From Trichosphaerium sp. ATCC 40318 (taxonomy: Eukaryota; Discosea; Flabellinia; Trichosidae): DNA of 64,000 bases. A model generated the notes under the pieces. The model searched no databases, was not told the DNA's origin, and was given only the letters and a program-made list of their open reading frames with translations. The translations under genes were made by a program, and so were the position numbers. The DNA lies in NCBI GenBank assembly GCA_038496445.1, contig JALMLS010000418.1, positions 62,001-126,000 of the forward strand, read 5' to 3'. Each line of letters opens with the position of its first letter. Positions within the stretch are counted from its first letter, which is position 1. This document shows positions 48,212-60,495 of the stretch, piece by piece.

Positions 48212-51200
48212 ATGGATCCAAACCGAAGCTTGCTAACGAATTACCAGCAAGTGATAGAAGCCAGCAAAAGTGATGAAGAACGAAGCACCGCTTTGACCCA
48301 GTTTCGAAACTGTCTCAAAAGCAATGTTGCCCTAACATTTCTATTACGCTCATATTTAATATACTAATTACAGTCATCTTACATTCAAGAAGTGGACGTC
48401 TGGAATTCTGTGAGCGACCAAGAAATTTCAACAGAATTTATCTATTTTGATCTTATTTGTCTCGTGCGGTTAAAGCATGTGGTGACTATGTCCGAAGAAA
48501 TAGAGATGGATATCTTGTACGATTCGACTCCTTGGCGTTTAGAGTACAGGCCAAAAGTCAGTAGAGCTTATTTATTGTACTAGTACTTATTATTACATTA
48601 GGTGTCGCCTCTACAATGGCAGGTGTAAGTTGATACGTATTTATAGCTTATTCTTGTCATTTCGCTACACGTTTTAATGTTTTGGAGTCTATGCTTACTA
48701 TTTACGCAGTTACAGAGTACCTAAAGGACCTCCTGATGTTTCTACTCTACGTACCGCCGTAGATGACGTAAATAAGGATATAGACTTTAAATCTAATCAT
48801 AAACGCTTGTGTCATGCGCTGGAACATCTACAGAGTGAAGGGTACTGACAAATCCTTTTTTTTTTTTTTTGATTGTTTATTCCCAAATGTACAAACTCAC
48901 TCAAAACTATCATGATAGATGGCAACCAACAACAAAGACAACAAAAGTATCAAAAGAATTTGTTCGTAAAGCCAGACCTCTACTTTACTGTGATTTGGCT
49001 ACATTTGAACGTTATTGTTTATACACCAAAGGTACGTAATGTGATGTCTTAGCATACAAGACATTTTTATGTTGTTTTTTTTTTTTTTGGGCAGTTTATC
49101 TAACCAACGGCTGTCACGTGACTTCAAAATCAGTGATATGAGGTTTCCACGTGTATACTTTAATTTACAAAAAAAACTAAGTATTTAATTAAGCTATCGA
49201 ATCAGCGCCAGATACAGCACCAATGACTGATCCAGACGCTATTTCTCGTATTATTGCCGCAGGTACATTTTTACTTTAAAAATCAGTTTTTTTTTTGTTT
49301 TAGTTCCCAACAAATTTATAGTTCCTATGTTTGTTGTAGGGATGTAGTGTTGTGTGGGTTATTATGTTGGTTTTTTTGACGGCGTATTAGGTGAATATTT
49401 CGCTCATTTGGTGCGAACATATAGCCTTGCAGGTGTTGAAGTGTCATTTTTAAGAAATACAATAAAAACGTTCATAGCTAGTGAGAATCCTAAGATGCCT
49501 GAGGACATTCAAAAGTATGCGGAGATATTTGAAGTAGATTTATCAACAACAAAGAAGATTTTGACAAGTTGTATTGACTTGGTAGCAAAGACTGCGTCAT
49601 TTCTAGCTGAAAAGCGAGTACGCCATGTTTAGTTGAAAAACAAACAAAAATGCCTCAACGGAGTAACACTATTTTGACGTCTATGTTAGAAATCTGCGTT
49701 TAAGGATGAAGGAAATGTCAACAGCGGCATTCCACAGTCTAAATACGTTGCATGCGCTCTTGGTCCATCACCACAACAGAATAAGGGAGGCATTGTATTT
49801 CAGTTAAAACCGGTACAATACTCGTATTCCACACGAATAACAAAAAAATCAACTACTTTTTTTCTCGAACCCTTTTTGAACTTCAGTGCCAATACTTGCT
49901 TTTGAGTAATAGTCTAACTGAGATAGGAAGTAATGCATCACCCGGATTTTGCTATATTCTTTGGCCGAGAAACAGCGTATAAGGATAAAACAATTTTTTT
50001 TGAAAGACCTTGGGATTTACTTCAAACAAAGCAAACAGATAGTGCTGAACCTGTTATGAGAGGTAGCGATCCAAATGCCACGTATTTACATAAAGTATCA
50101 AATGAACAATCTCTTGAATGCCATAAATCATCTTGCGTTCATCCTGCTTTCGAGAATTGGACGGAAGTCGTCGCTCAACAATTGATTAATACAACCAGGT
50201 ACGATTTCTTTTCTTGATGGAATATTTGACTGCTTGCTTGATCGCTCGCTACCTTATTGCGTGTTTTAATTGTAATATAATAGCTTGCATGTGCATAAAA
50301 ATATACAGGATGCAGATGAGTTTCATAAAGAAGTAGGAATGGGAGAATTCCGTGATTTTTTACGTCAAGTTGACTCCAAACACGCTATCCATTGTAGACT
50401 ACCAAAGAAAGTACGCTTTATCACTATGGTTTAAATTCTTTTTTGATAAAACTGGCAGTTTTATATAAACACGTGATTAAAAATTCAACAAGTTGAATTC
50501 GCTTTTTCGAGTTTTTTTTTGCTGTTTGTTCATTTCTTTGCTTATGTTGTTTTGCCAATAGATTCCATTTGAGTACATTGAGAATATTTACCTACCAGCT
50601 ACTGTTTGGCCTTATATTAGATCTTTTATTGGATTTGTAAAAGTAGGGTCTTGTGATAGTAATATGTCTCAATTGGTCAGCACTGTATATAAGACTAGAG
50701 ATGATCTGCGTAATAAGATTGATGACTTATTTTATAACTCTCAGGTATCGAGAGGAATCCCTAAGAAGGGGTTCACTTTTTGTATAGCACAGATGAAAGG
50801 AAATGATGTTTTCCTTCCGTGTGGCGAGTTCAAAAGAGAGGTAAGACTAATTTTGACCTTTTTTTTTTCTAAAGGGTAAAAACAAAAAACAGTGTTGAAG
50901 TGTTTTGCTTCGTTGGTTTATTTCATTGAACCTGACATGATTTTTTTCTAATTTAGGGATATGGTTGGGTGAGGTTTAAAGCAAAGGGACAGCATATACG
51001 TATTACTTTTACGCCCAAACGTGAGAATTCACGTGCAGCTGATTATAAAGTTTATAATATTGTAATCGGCGCTTTCAAGAACTCAGTGCGTCTTACAGTA
51101 TTTCCCGTATTAGGTGTGAATGGTATTAATTTCTTTTTCACCAGATAACTTATCTGAAGACTTTGAACAAAGAGAGAAAACACTTGCCAGAAGATCCCAT

Positions 51201-51560
51201 TCTGCACTTTAAGGTTTGCTATTTTTTTCTCACACAATTTTACTCATTGCTTGATAAGGTAAGTGCTAATGAGAATATAAATGCTATGGCATCTCCTTAT
51301 AATCATCAAATGTATTGGATATCAATAGAAAATGGTCACGTGAAGGCGGGTAAAGGTGAGTGAGAAAGAAACTAATTTATGAGAGTAAACTTGTTTTTTT
51401 TGTTAACTATGGCTCTTTAGGAAGTGCTATTAATCGTCAAGTTTTCATGGATTGGGAAGATAAAGAAGATGCTGTAAAATTTAAACATATTGGTATTAGC
51501 ACATGGGAAACAGCGATAGAATTCGAGCAATTTGAAGTTGGTGATATTGATGAAAAATAA
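48212..51560 (+). CDS. Multi-exon protein with C-terminal Methyltransf_FA-like domain
   Basis: ATG 48212 (MDPNRSLLTNYQQVIEASKS), stop TAA 51558-51560, about 15 exons. The N-terminal half is unrecognised: EIEMDILYDSTPWRLE spliced to CRLYNGSYRVPKGPPDVSTL, ALEHLQSEG, KEFVRKARPLLYCDLATFER, then helices EYFAHLVRTYSLAGVEVSFL and VDLSTTKKILTSCIDLVAKT. A central part (near 49940-50750) reads HHPDFAIFFGRETAYKDKTI and YLPATVWPYIRSFIGFV. The C-terminus (near 50960-51545) fits the Methyltransf_FA (farnesoic-acid-methyltransferase-like) beta-sandwich: GQHIRITFTPKRENS, YNIVIGAFKNSVRLTVFP, MYWISIENGHVKAGKG, FMDWEDKEDAVKFKHIGIST. That domain is generally a ligand-binding module, not a methyltransferase. Overall role unknown. 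Confidence 0.65.
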
Positions 51561-51798
51561 AAATTATTCAAAAAAGAAAAAAACAAGAGTAGTTGTTGCT
51601 TTGTTTCTGTTCTTAACCTTTGTAGTACTTGATAGGGACTAAACCACCCCTTTGTTTCACAAAATATGAGAAGTATTCGTATTCATGAATGTGGTGGCCT
51701 TCACAGTGTATGTGGGTTTAAAGTAGCATTTAATTAAGCTGTGGGCGTTCCAATCTGCATAACGTTGTAGATTGCAACCTTGCAACCCAAATTGGGTT

Positions 51799-54700
51799 CT
51801 AGCAAGAGATGCTATACTGCATGCTGAAGCAAACTACCGAAGCAAACATGTGCAATATGGAAGGTATGAATAACATTTTTAGCGTATCACGTGATAGCCA
51901 ACAATGTGTTGCAAAGCATACTTATTTTGTAGGGTTTTACAAGAAGAGGTTTAGGTGTAAATGCATACAGTAGATCCAGTAAAGGAAGATTTTGTATACC
52001 TGACACATGAGACAAGAGTTTACAAATCCTAAGCTGTAAAAACCATAAAAGACTTTTTGTAGCTGGTGTTTGCAAAAGCTATTGTAGAATAAATACATTT
52101 GCTTATTGAGATGTTTGACAAGGTTCAGTACTTCAAATCACTTATCATAGTCTATATTGTATACTGACAGGAGAGCACTAGTTTTAGGCCAATCCGTACA
52201 ATGTGAATAAACAGATTTAACAAATTCTGACCAATCTGAGTTTTGAGCTGTGCAACAATAAATGTACCTAAAGTGGTTTTTTAGCTAACAATTGTAAACG
52301 ATGGAGATGTAATACAATAGTTTGTCGAAGAACTCTATGCCGACAAGTACTTGATACTTGTTAATGATATCCATGGCATCATCCCAAGCCTGTTGTTGCA
52401 TAGAGTACACAAATGCTTGCTGCACAAAAGGCTTAAAAAAATAGTCTTTTTCCCAATCCTCAATGCTACTATTGTGTTGTTAACTAAAGTTCAACTGTTT
52501 TCAGGGTGTACTTTGCTACTCCTTCTTTAAGGATTTCAAACACTGTCCTATCATCAATATACATCAAGTATGTAGACATGTATTTTTTAATGTCTGCCCT
52601 AGTTTTCGCAGAAGACATTTGGGAAACAGCTAACTCGAAGGCACGTGCAACTCCCTTTTTGTGTTTTATATTAAAACTCTCTTCTTTCGCTGCTTCATCA
52701 AGTGCATTGATCGCAACCTTATTTCTTATCTCATTACTTAGAGAAGACCAAGGTACGCTCCAACTCTTCCCGACAAGGTTACTCTGAGACATGGCGACTT
52801 CAAAATCATCTGAAGCCAATGCTACTTCCATTGTGTACTTTTGATAAAGCGACTGTAACAAGTGTTAACACGTGCTATAAAATTGAGGTTTAGTACGAAC
52901 TTGACAACCCATCCAATCAGCAGCGATTTGTGCTTCTTTGAGGGCGTTTACTTTGTCCTCAATTATTGGCAACGTAGTTCCGTTTTTGATATCTTGTAAT
53001 ATGCCTATATGACATCTTAACATGTGAATGAGTGCGATGGTGAATGAACCGTACGTTTAACACCTTTCAAGGTGACATTGTTTCCAAGTTTAAGTACAGC
53101 TTCTTTTGAACTGCTCTTGCTGACTTCAAGTTGATTGGCGATAACAGGGACTTGCTTTGCGACAGTTGTTTCTACTTTAAACTGAGAAATCAACTGTTCG
53201 TCCTTCCACACCTCTATTAAATTAACGACTCATAGATTTATTGGTAACTTACGGATCGCTAACATTAGATGTCTCTGAGCGGAAAACTGTAGAAATGTTG
53301 AAAATGCATAACTTACCCGAATTTTGCTTAAGGCAAATATGTCGCGTAGCGCTACACCAAAAGTGTATTATTATCGCAATACAAGGGGTGAGGTGTAGAT
53401 CTACACGACATGTATACAGAATCATGAGATATTAGCTACCAAGTAATGGTATTGGAGAAAGCAATATAAGACTTTAGCGGTTTCTAAGTTCATAATGAAC
53501 AGTTGATAACTAGAGGCAGAACGTAGGTGAACAGTAATTTTTTTCTTTGTAGTACATGCTCTCTTTTGTTGTCTCTAATATCTCTCCATTCAATGGTGTC
53601 AATCAGTTTGCAATCTTCTTTGCATGTTCATTGTTTTGGAACAAAGTAATGCAATAACACGGCTTCGATCTAGAAATTTATGGGCATAAGAACAACTTTG
53701 ACAAATTAAATACTTACCTATACCTTGCGACAAACTTGGAGGAAGCTATAGACAAGAAAAACATGATAAGAAAAGAGTTGGAAGGAAGAAAAATTCAGAT
53801 GTTGTCTGGTAAGAAAAAAAGAAGAAAAAAAAAAGTAGCTCGTTTTTCTTACCACTTCGTTTAGGATGTACTTCATTACAGGTCCATCTATAGGAAAATG
53901 ATCTTCATCTCTTGCAATGCGTATGTAGTTATTGAATACAAATGTTTTATGGTTACGGACTATAACCTTAAAACGTTTGAGAATAGTAGTACGCTTTACT
54001 TCATCTTCCAATCCTAGAAAACAATAACTTGTATCAGTACGTTTGGTTTTTGTTTCTTGTCATGTCCGTTCAGTCAAGTACGTAGAAATAATCTTCTGTT
54101 AGTTTCATGCCTCCAAAAGTGCTCTAATTGAGACCTTACTGTTTTAGATAGAATCCAGCTACGCCACCATAAAGAGAGCACTTTTTGGAGACAAGAACAT
54201 GGCTATAACTTGCTAATTATCATGTGCGTACCTGCATCATGAGGTGATGACGAGATTCGCAATAGTTCTTGTATCCTTGGTGAACTTGTTTCGTATTCCT
54301 CGTTAGCAAGTACCTCGATGGTATGCTCTAATTCATTACACATATGCTCGGGTATCCTATACTTTTGTTTAGTTGTCTCAAACAGAAGAAAAAGTTAATA
54401 TTTAAAAAAGTTACCTTGGTCTTTGAGAAGCAGGTACACCTTCCCACATTTGTTCTGAAAGTATTTTATGCTCTATGAAGTTGTACAAGTTCATGATAAT
54501 ATTGAAAACACTCTAAAAAACTGTTAATAATAGCCACACGGTGTTGTTTGTATTTTTTTTTTGTTTGAGCTAGAAACTTCATTTAATCAATAAGTACCTC
54601 AACTGACTCTCCTTCTACATTCAACCCTTCCAAGTTCATACTTGTTAGTACTTCCCTGCAGTGAGCAACAAATTCTTCATCTTTAGCACATTTATCTTCA

Positions 54701-56178
54701 TCCTCCTCTAAGTTCTTGTTTAACATCCAAAAGAAAAGAACAAAACATAAATCTCATTTTTTTCTTACGAATATTCATTGCGAACATTCTGAATGGATTC
54801 TTTTCATCTTCCATGCTTTCGCTCCAGTTTTTCTTTTTGGCAGGCTACATAGCATTTATAAGAATAAAACAATCACATACCATTAAACAAAGAAAGTGTG
54901 TAGCGTACAACTGATGTTGATGGGTCAAAATCTACAGCTGCTTGGTTTGCAATCTGAGTGTCGATGTACTCGCGAATATTGAACACAAATGGTTCAACGC
55001 CAAAATTCACTTTAACTGTTTCTCCAAAGCTATGAAGTCCAACTAGGAAATGAAACGATGGTGCACTTTGCAAATTCTAGAAGCAAAGAAATGAGCACTC
55101 AAACAAAAATTGGAAGAACGGAAACAAATTACTACTCCAAGACCATACCTCTACAGCAACACCAACCATCTTTCCGTTTTTAGTGTAGAATAACTCCTTT
55201 GTAGGAAAATTGATACCACAGCCAATAACGTCACCTTGTAACACGACAGTCAGTAGAAAACAGAACGCTTGTTGTAGTACCAGTTGTATAAACTGGTCCC
55301 CATTTAAGTCCGAATCCTCCTCCTTTATAAAACCGTCCATCATCACCATGATACCCATAGGACTCAGGCTTCCATCCAGGTTGAGCTTTGGTTTTAGGAA
55401 ATCCTTCCAGGCCAATACCGATACCGATATAACTAGAGGAAGTCAACCAGATTAGAGCATTTTAAACGTAGTCAAGTTACTGCAAAAAATCTCACCCGTG
55501 CTCTCCACTGGTTACTATTTTCGCTTCAAAGTATGCTACAGTACAAGCATTACCAAATGGTAGGATTGGAGCTGGCAAAATGCTTTGTGCGGACCATAAG
55601 AGTCAATAGAAATAAAGTCACAAAAAAATATTAATATAAAATGTCGTTTCTTGGTTTTTTGCGGATACACCAACTGTGTCTGATTCCTCGCAGTTGTGAC
55701 CAATGTACTCAAGAGTCATTTTATCATTAGAAAGAGTTACACATGAAGTGAGTAAGTCTGAACAAACATGAGACATCAAAATATTACCAACTGCACACAG
55801 TGTACCTTTGTCGTCTAAGTGCATTGACAATATTTTGTCCCACAATCCAACACGACTGACGAATAACGATCTCCATGTTTTGTGTGTTGCAGGTAACTGG
55901 AATTGGCGTATTGTACGGGCACATAGACTGCGCTAAAGCGCTCTTAGAGGAAAAGTTCTAATAATCAATCAAAATGCGTACCCACAAGTTTTCTTTTTGT
56001 AGCACTTTAGACCACAGCGTACAGACAGGAGCTAAGTTAGCAATATTTCGTAGCGGTAAATACGAAATGATACTGTCAAACACCTAAAACACGTTACTAT
56101 CGCAGATTAGACAAATTAGTTGACCTCTAATGGCACAATAGCGACAAATGACCCGTTAGGTTCCTTGAACTCCTCCAT
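51799..56178 (-). CDS. Large F-box-SPRY protein
   Basis: ATG 56176-56178 (MEEFKEPNGSFVAIVPLE), intron, then VFDSIISYLPLRNIANLAPV / CTLWSKVLQKENLW, an F-box. After WDKILSMHLDDKGTLCAVGN comes a SPRY domain (near 54890-55530): EAKIVTSGEHGYIGIGIGLE, ESYGYHGDDG, DVIGCGINFPTKELFYTKNG, FHFLVGLHSFGETVKVNFGV. The remaining part is helical: HMCNELEHTIEVLANEEYE, DEVKRTTILKRFKVIVRNHK, KVAINALDEAAKEESFNIKH, TVFEILKEGVA, DYFFKPFVQQAFVYSMQQQA. Paired F-box and SPRY recall FBXO45, but this protein is far longer. The C-terminal exons extend past the TAG at 52484 if GCAAA|GTACACC is used as donor (joined to SIEDWEKDYFF); one reading then stops at 51799. Predicted SCF-type adaptor; substrate unknown. Confidence 0.65.
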
Positions 56179-56439
56179 GAAATACTTTAGGCGATAATAC
56201 TTACAAGCGTTGCTTTCAGTACAAAAAACAAGAAAGTTGCTCACAAGCACGTTCAGTGATTTCTTGGCTTAAGTCAGTCAAAAAAAAAACCTGTTGATCA
56301 GTTGACTTTTTCTCATTCCGCAGAGCGTAAATCGCGGCGTAAGGTTAGGTTTGCCTGCACACTCTTAACGGCTTTTTGTAACGCTAACAAGCTAGCCAAA
56401 TAATAGTGAGTCTATGCTGTACAAAGGTGTTTCTTTATT

Positions 56440-57809
56440 TCATTTAAGATTGATTCTTTCGATATTGATTTGGTCAAGTCTGCGTCTTGTTTCATCAAGA
56501 ATAGGTGCCGTAGAGCATCGTTGCTTTACCATCTCTTTCATTAACGCAGTATTGAAAGGATGCATTGCGCCATGTGTTAAACACAAGTGCTTAACTGAAT
56601 CAGTAAGCCACCGACAAGATTCCTCAGAAGAGCACATTCTTGTTTCTTGACAAAAGTTAATCATCTCATAAGCTAGACGAGTATGTGTAGCACTATCACC
56701 GTCCAATTCAGAGTCTAAAAATAATACAATAAGCAAAAGAACAACAACGGCAAAAGGTACCCAGAAAAAGGGTAAACTCGATTTTTCGAGTCAATTTCAA
56801 AAAAATACGTACCAATCAAATCTGATATTACTCTCGCCATAGGGAGTACTTTTTGGTCAGAACGTGACATCATGTCAGGTAGTACACGTGTTAATAGATG
56901 GTTGAGTTTGTTCACACCGTCATTATTATTGATGGTACAAGCTTGACACAAGCACTCAAATCCAAGCTTATTGTTACGAATTGTTTTTGGTTCATGGATT
57001 GGTATGTATGCTATTGTAATCTCTTCTCCTTTCTTAATTTTCTTTGTGGCACGTATAACAACTTGTTGACCATAATTAGGGTTATCAATCTGCATATTGG
57101 CAAGAGAAGCATAGCAATTTGGTTGACAAGAGTGATTAATCCTCGATAATAAAAAACTAAAGACGCCATGTCCATCTATGAATCGTCCATAGTCGCGCCA
57201 AACACCCGCGAGTGCAGCAACAAGTAGTGGAAATTCTATACCATGATATGTAGTAAACATTGTAAAGTTACTTGGAAAGTCCTACAACGTATTCGTTACA
57301 CATGACATTCATTAAAAAATACATCAAAAAAAAAAAAGAAGAAAATAAGATTGTCACTTTAGAAAGCCTATGGAGCCTTTTTACTTTACCTGGAAATGAT
57401 GTACTTCTTCTTCTGCTACTTCAATGTCTATCAGGCGGTCGAAGGCAACGTGATAACTTCTTGGACAACTCAGAAAGTAAAATATAAGGGATTGAACAGG
57501 ATCATTATCTTTGTCTATTTTCATTTGATGACATTCTTGCTTGAATATAACTGTTCCAGGCTCCACGGTAGCTGTACTAAACATGCCCAAACCTTTTCCA
57601 ATGGACGTTCTTATCTCAAAAGGTCGTCCTGGTTGCCTCCAAAGCTCCGAATCGTCTGTTGATTGGTAATGGTATTCAACAATACTTGCCACAGAATAAA
57701 ATCCATATAGTGCTAACAAACCGCCCAACGCAATACCCAAGAAGTATAACGCGTCAAGGGCTTGTTCTTTAGTGGTTTTTCTGCGTTTTTGTGTGGTGAC
57801 TTGTTTCAT
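56440..57809 (-). CDS. SET-domain protein with N-terminal transmembrane segment
   Basis: First in-frame ATG of the main exon is 57807-57809 (MKQVTTQKRRKTTKEQALDA). A hydrophobic helix follows (YFLGIALGGLLALYGFYSVA, about residues 21-40), then FEIRTSIGKGLGMFSTATVE starting the SET domain. After two introns come SFLLSRINHSCQPNCYASLA (NHSC.PN), KKIKKGEEITIAYI (GEEI..Y) and GFECLCQAC (post-SET Cys), then a C-terminal helical part ending RRRLDQINIERINLK at 56440. The layout resembles SMYD/SET-5-like lysine methyltransferases without a MYND finger. Upstream exons are likely, since LGLTAIQRKELAKLISD is open near 57935-57985, so the 5' end is provisional. SET enzymes transfer methyl from SAM to protein lysines; the membrane segment suggests a non-chromatin location. 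Confidence 0.75.
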
Positions 57810-58019
57810 TGTAGCAAGGACCTTCTTGGGAGGGCTTATGTTAAATTCTACAGTCTCGTCAGAGATTGAAGCGACCAAAAGGAAGCGTACTTTTAAATTT
57901 TGAATCAGTGTCTGTTTTTCCACCCCGTACATCTGATATAAGCTTTGCAAGCTCTTTACGTTGTATTGCAGTTAGCCCAAGCTGAAAATAAAATCAATAG
58001 AACGTTTTTACACTGAAAG

Positions 58020-58514
58020 GCAGCAACCTTTTGATCTGAGCAATACCGTCGAATTTTGAGCGTAGTTATACAATTTTGAGCTCGAAGAACTTTCGAGATG
58101 TGCTTGTTCGATTTAGCGACGTCTGACGCTTACACAATCATTAGCATATCTAAAACAATCGTCTAATGGATAAGAGGCGTACGATGTGTAACATTTTTGC
58201 TAGAAACCTTGAAAGCACTATGATAACCTCGTCTAAAAGCTAGACGAGACAACATGCTATCTACAGAAACACTGAGCCCACTTAGTAGGGCTTAATCGTT
58301 AAATAATTAAGCAAGGCGGATTTTCACGATTACCAGACTTTATTGCTATCCTGAATTCTCTTGAGTATATTTCTTTTGTTGTCTCCTTTCGAATATATCA
58401 CTTTCAGATACAGCCTTTAGCTTTATCGGGTTCTCACCACGTGAGTACTCAAAAGTTTTTTCCAAGCAATGTCGCACTCGAGGTACAATTATTTTATCGT
58501 CACTCTAAAGAATA
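58020..58514. other. Intergenic region between SET gene and kinase
   Basis: Upstream of the SET gene and downstream of the kinase. Several TTAAG/CTTAAT-like AT-rich motifs, no supported feature. A short upstream exon of the SET gene may lie near 58020-58060. Confidence 0.35.
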
Positions 58515-59892
58515 TCAACGTTGTTCTGACAAATAAGAATCACCACGCACCTGAGCCAACACGTGATTATTATCATTATCGGTATTGTTTCTCTCTTGAA
58601 GCCAGGGATGTGTAAGAGCTTGAACAGCTGTAAAGCGCCGTTGAGGAATTGGGTCCATCATATGCTTAATTAAGTCTTTTGCTTGTTCTGAAATATTATC
58701 CCATGAAGTTTCTGGAAAAGTATACTCAGCTCTACTTATACTTTCTAGTAGCTCTTCATCATCTTCAGAGTAGAAAGGAGGTTTCCCCGATAAAATAAAA
58801 TACAATATTACACCAACACTCCATATGTCAACACCATGAGAATAAGCATCTCCTCTATTAACAACAATCTCAGGTGCTGCAAAACGTTAGCAATCCAAAT
58901 AACTAGTAGCGTCTAGTGTTCGTGTACCTATGTAGTCGACAGTCCCACAGGGTGTCGTACAACGATCATCATCCGAAGTGAATCGCGCAAAACCAAAGTC
59001 TAATTACAAACATATTAATCAATTACACTTCATTGTGACCTAGAAAACCCGCACCTGCTATCTTTAATGTGTCTTTTAAAATATCCTCACTACAGCAAAG
59101 AAGTGTTATGGTTAATAACAAGAAAACATCACTAACCTGTCACCCTTCCAAAGCAAATTTTCAAGCTTTCTACAAAAATAAAATAAGGCACGTGATATTT
59201 TTTAAAGAGATCGTCTCTAAAACAAAAACATACAAATCTCGATGGACTATTTGCAAACTGTGTAATTCCTTAACAGCTTCAAGTACTTGTCTAGCAATAA
59301 GTCACATTTTCAACATCAACAATTCACCAATACCGTATTGTATGTGCTGCCTCAACTTCCGAAAACTTGCTGACAGCACTCAGTTTATCAAACAAATCAC
59401 CTCCTTTCATAAGCTCCATCACAATATAATCACAATCTTGCTCCCTCCAAAAAGAATCAATACCCACCTAACCGAAGAATAAGCCAAAGAATACGTAACA
59501 ACAAACCAAAGTCAAATAAAAATAGAATTGTGTACGCACAATGTTGGAATGTGACACCTTTGTCATTATCTGTATTTCTGTTTCTATTCTTCTTCGTGTA
59601 CGCTCACCAATGTCGGAGCGATTGATAATTTTGACGGCGTGTTTTGTGCCTGTGAACAAGCTGTAAAGGTGGAAGCTCTGAAATCACTAAATGAATGTAC
59701 CAGTAGCTTTGTTTTCTGCTAGAAATACCTTCGAGAAACCTCCGCTAATAAACGTTTTAGCACCAACCAAAGTATAAATGTACAATCGCCGTACCACCCA
59801 AGCAGAGTACAGAATTTGTATGCTGCCTTTGATTTAGAGCGGTTTTGAGCAATTTCAGCGGTATTACTCGTAGGTTTTTTAAATACGCTCAT
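58515..59892 (-). CDS. CaMK-type serine/threonine kinase
   Basis: Likely start ATG 59890-59892 (MSVFKKPTSNTAEIAQNRSK), about ten exons, ending GDSYLSEQR at 58515. Kinase subdomains: glycine loop FISGGFSKVFLAENKAT (near 59700-59760), KHAVKIINRSD (ATP-binding Lys, near 59640), ETEIQIMTKVSHSNIV (C-helix Glu), RQVLEAVKELHSLQIVHRD (near 59235-59290), KLENLLWKGD, DFGFARFTSDDDRCTTPCGT (near 58940-59000), APEIVVNRGDAYSHGVDIWS, LSGKPPFYSEDDEE and HPWLQ. Substrate preference is probably basic, as for CaMK/DAPK relatives. No Ca/calmodulin or EF-hand segment is visible after the kinase domain, only a short Asn/Asp tail. The exon join at about 59815 is uncertain, because the frame shifts between MSVF... 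and the glycine loop. Confidence 0.8.
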
Positions 59893-60495
59893 GGTCCTAG
59901 TAATATATTTTGCGCGTGTACTGTGCTTGTGTTGTAGTTTGAAGCAATTACTTGAAAATTATATTGTTTGATACAAACGACTCTGTTACGCTAAAAACGC
60001 TGTACGTTAGTGAAAACAAGTTAAACAACGAGTTTCTAGCATACGCGCAACACGCGCTATCGCGTAAAGTTATTAAACGTACAGTAAAACCGCTAAAAGT
60101 TAGTTCTACAATCCTCTTAGTAGCCTTTAACGTGATTTGGTCCAGCAAAATGTGGAATTTTAGTCGACATTCTGTGAACTAAACAAATTGTGAAGCTGTT
60201 TTTCTTGCGTAGTCACGTCGTGAGCATCACCAACCGACCGAGAGAATTTAAATGCAATTGAACAAATGAATCTAGCTCAGTTCTTGTCGTGATAATTAAG
60301 ATGCTATCAAGTTTCGTCTTACTTTGAGTGTCAGAACGAATGACAACACTAAAAGTGGCCAGGAACAGTATATTGTCAGGCTCTATACACGCCGTACGTG
60401 TAAATCCTAAGTTAGCATAATAAACAGAGCGTTGACCCAAGAGTCAACTTAAAACAGTTGGTTAAGGGCCAGCACCAATTGATAGATCAGACGGA
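59893..60495. other. Intergenic region, divergent promoters
   Basis: Between the divergent kinase and SELENOF-like genes. A 76-codon frame (59952-60182) lacks a start ATG and any recognised domain; not called. Confidence 0.4.
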
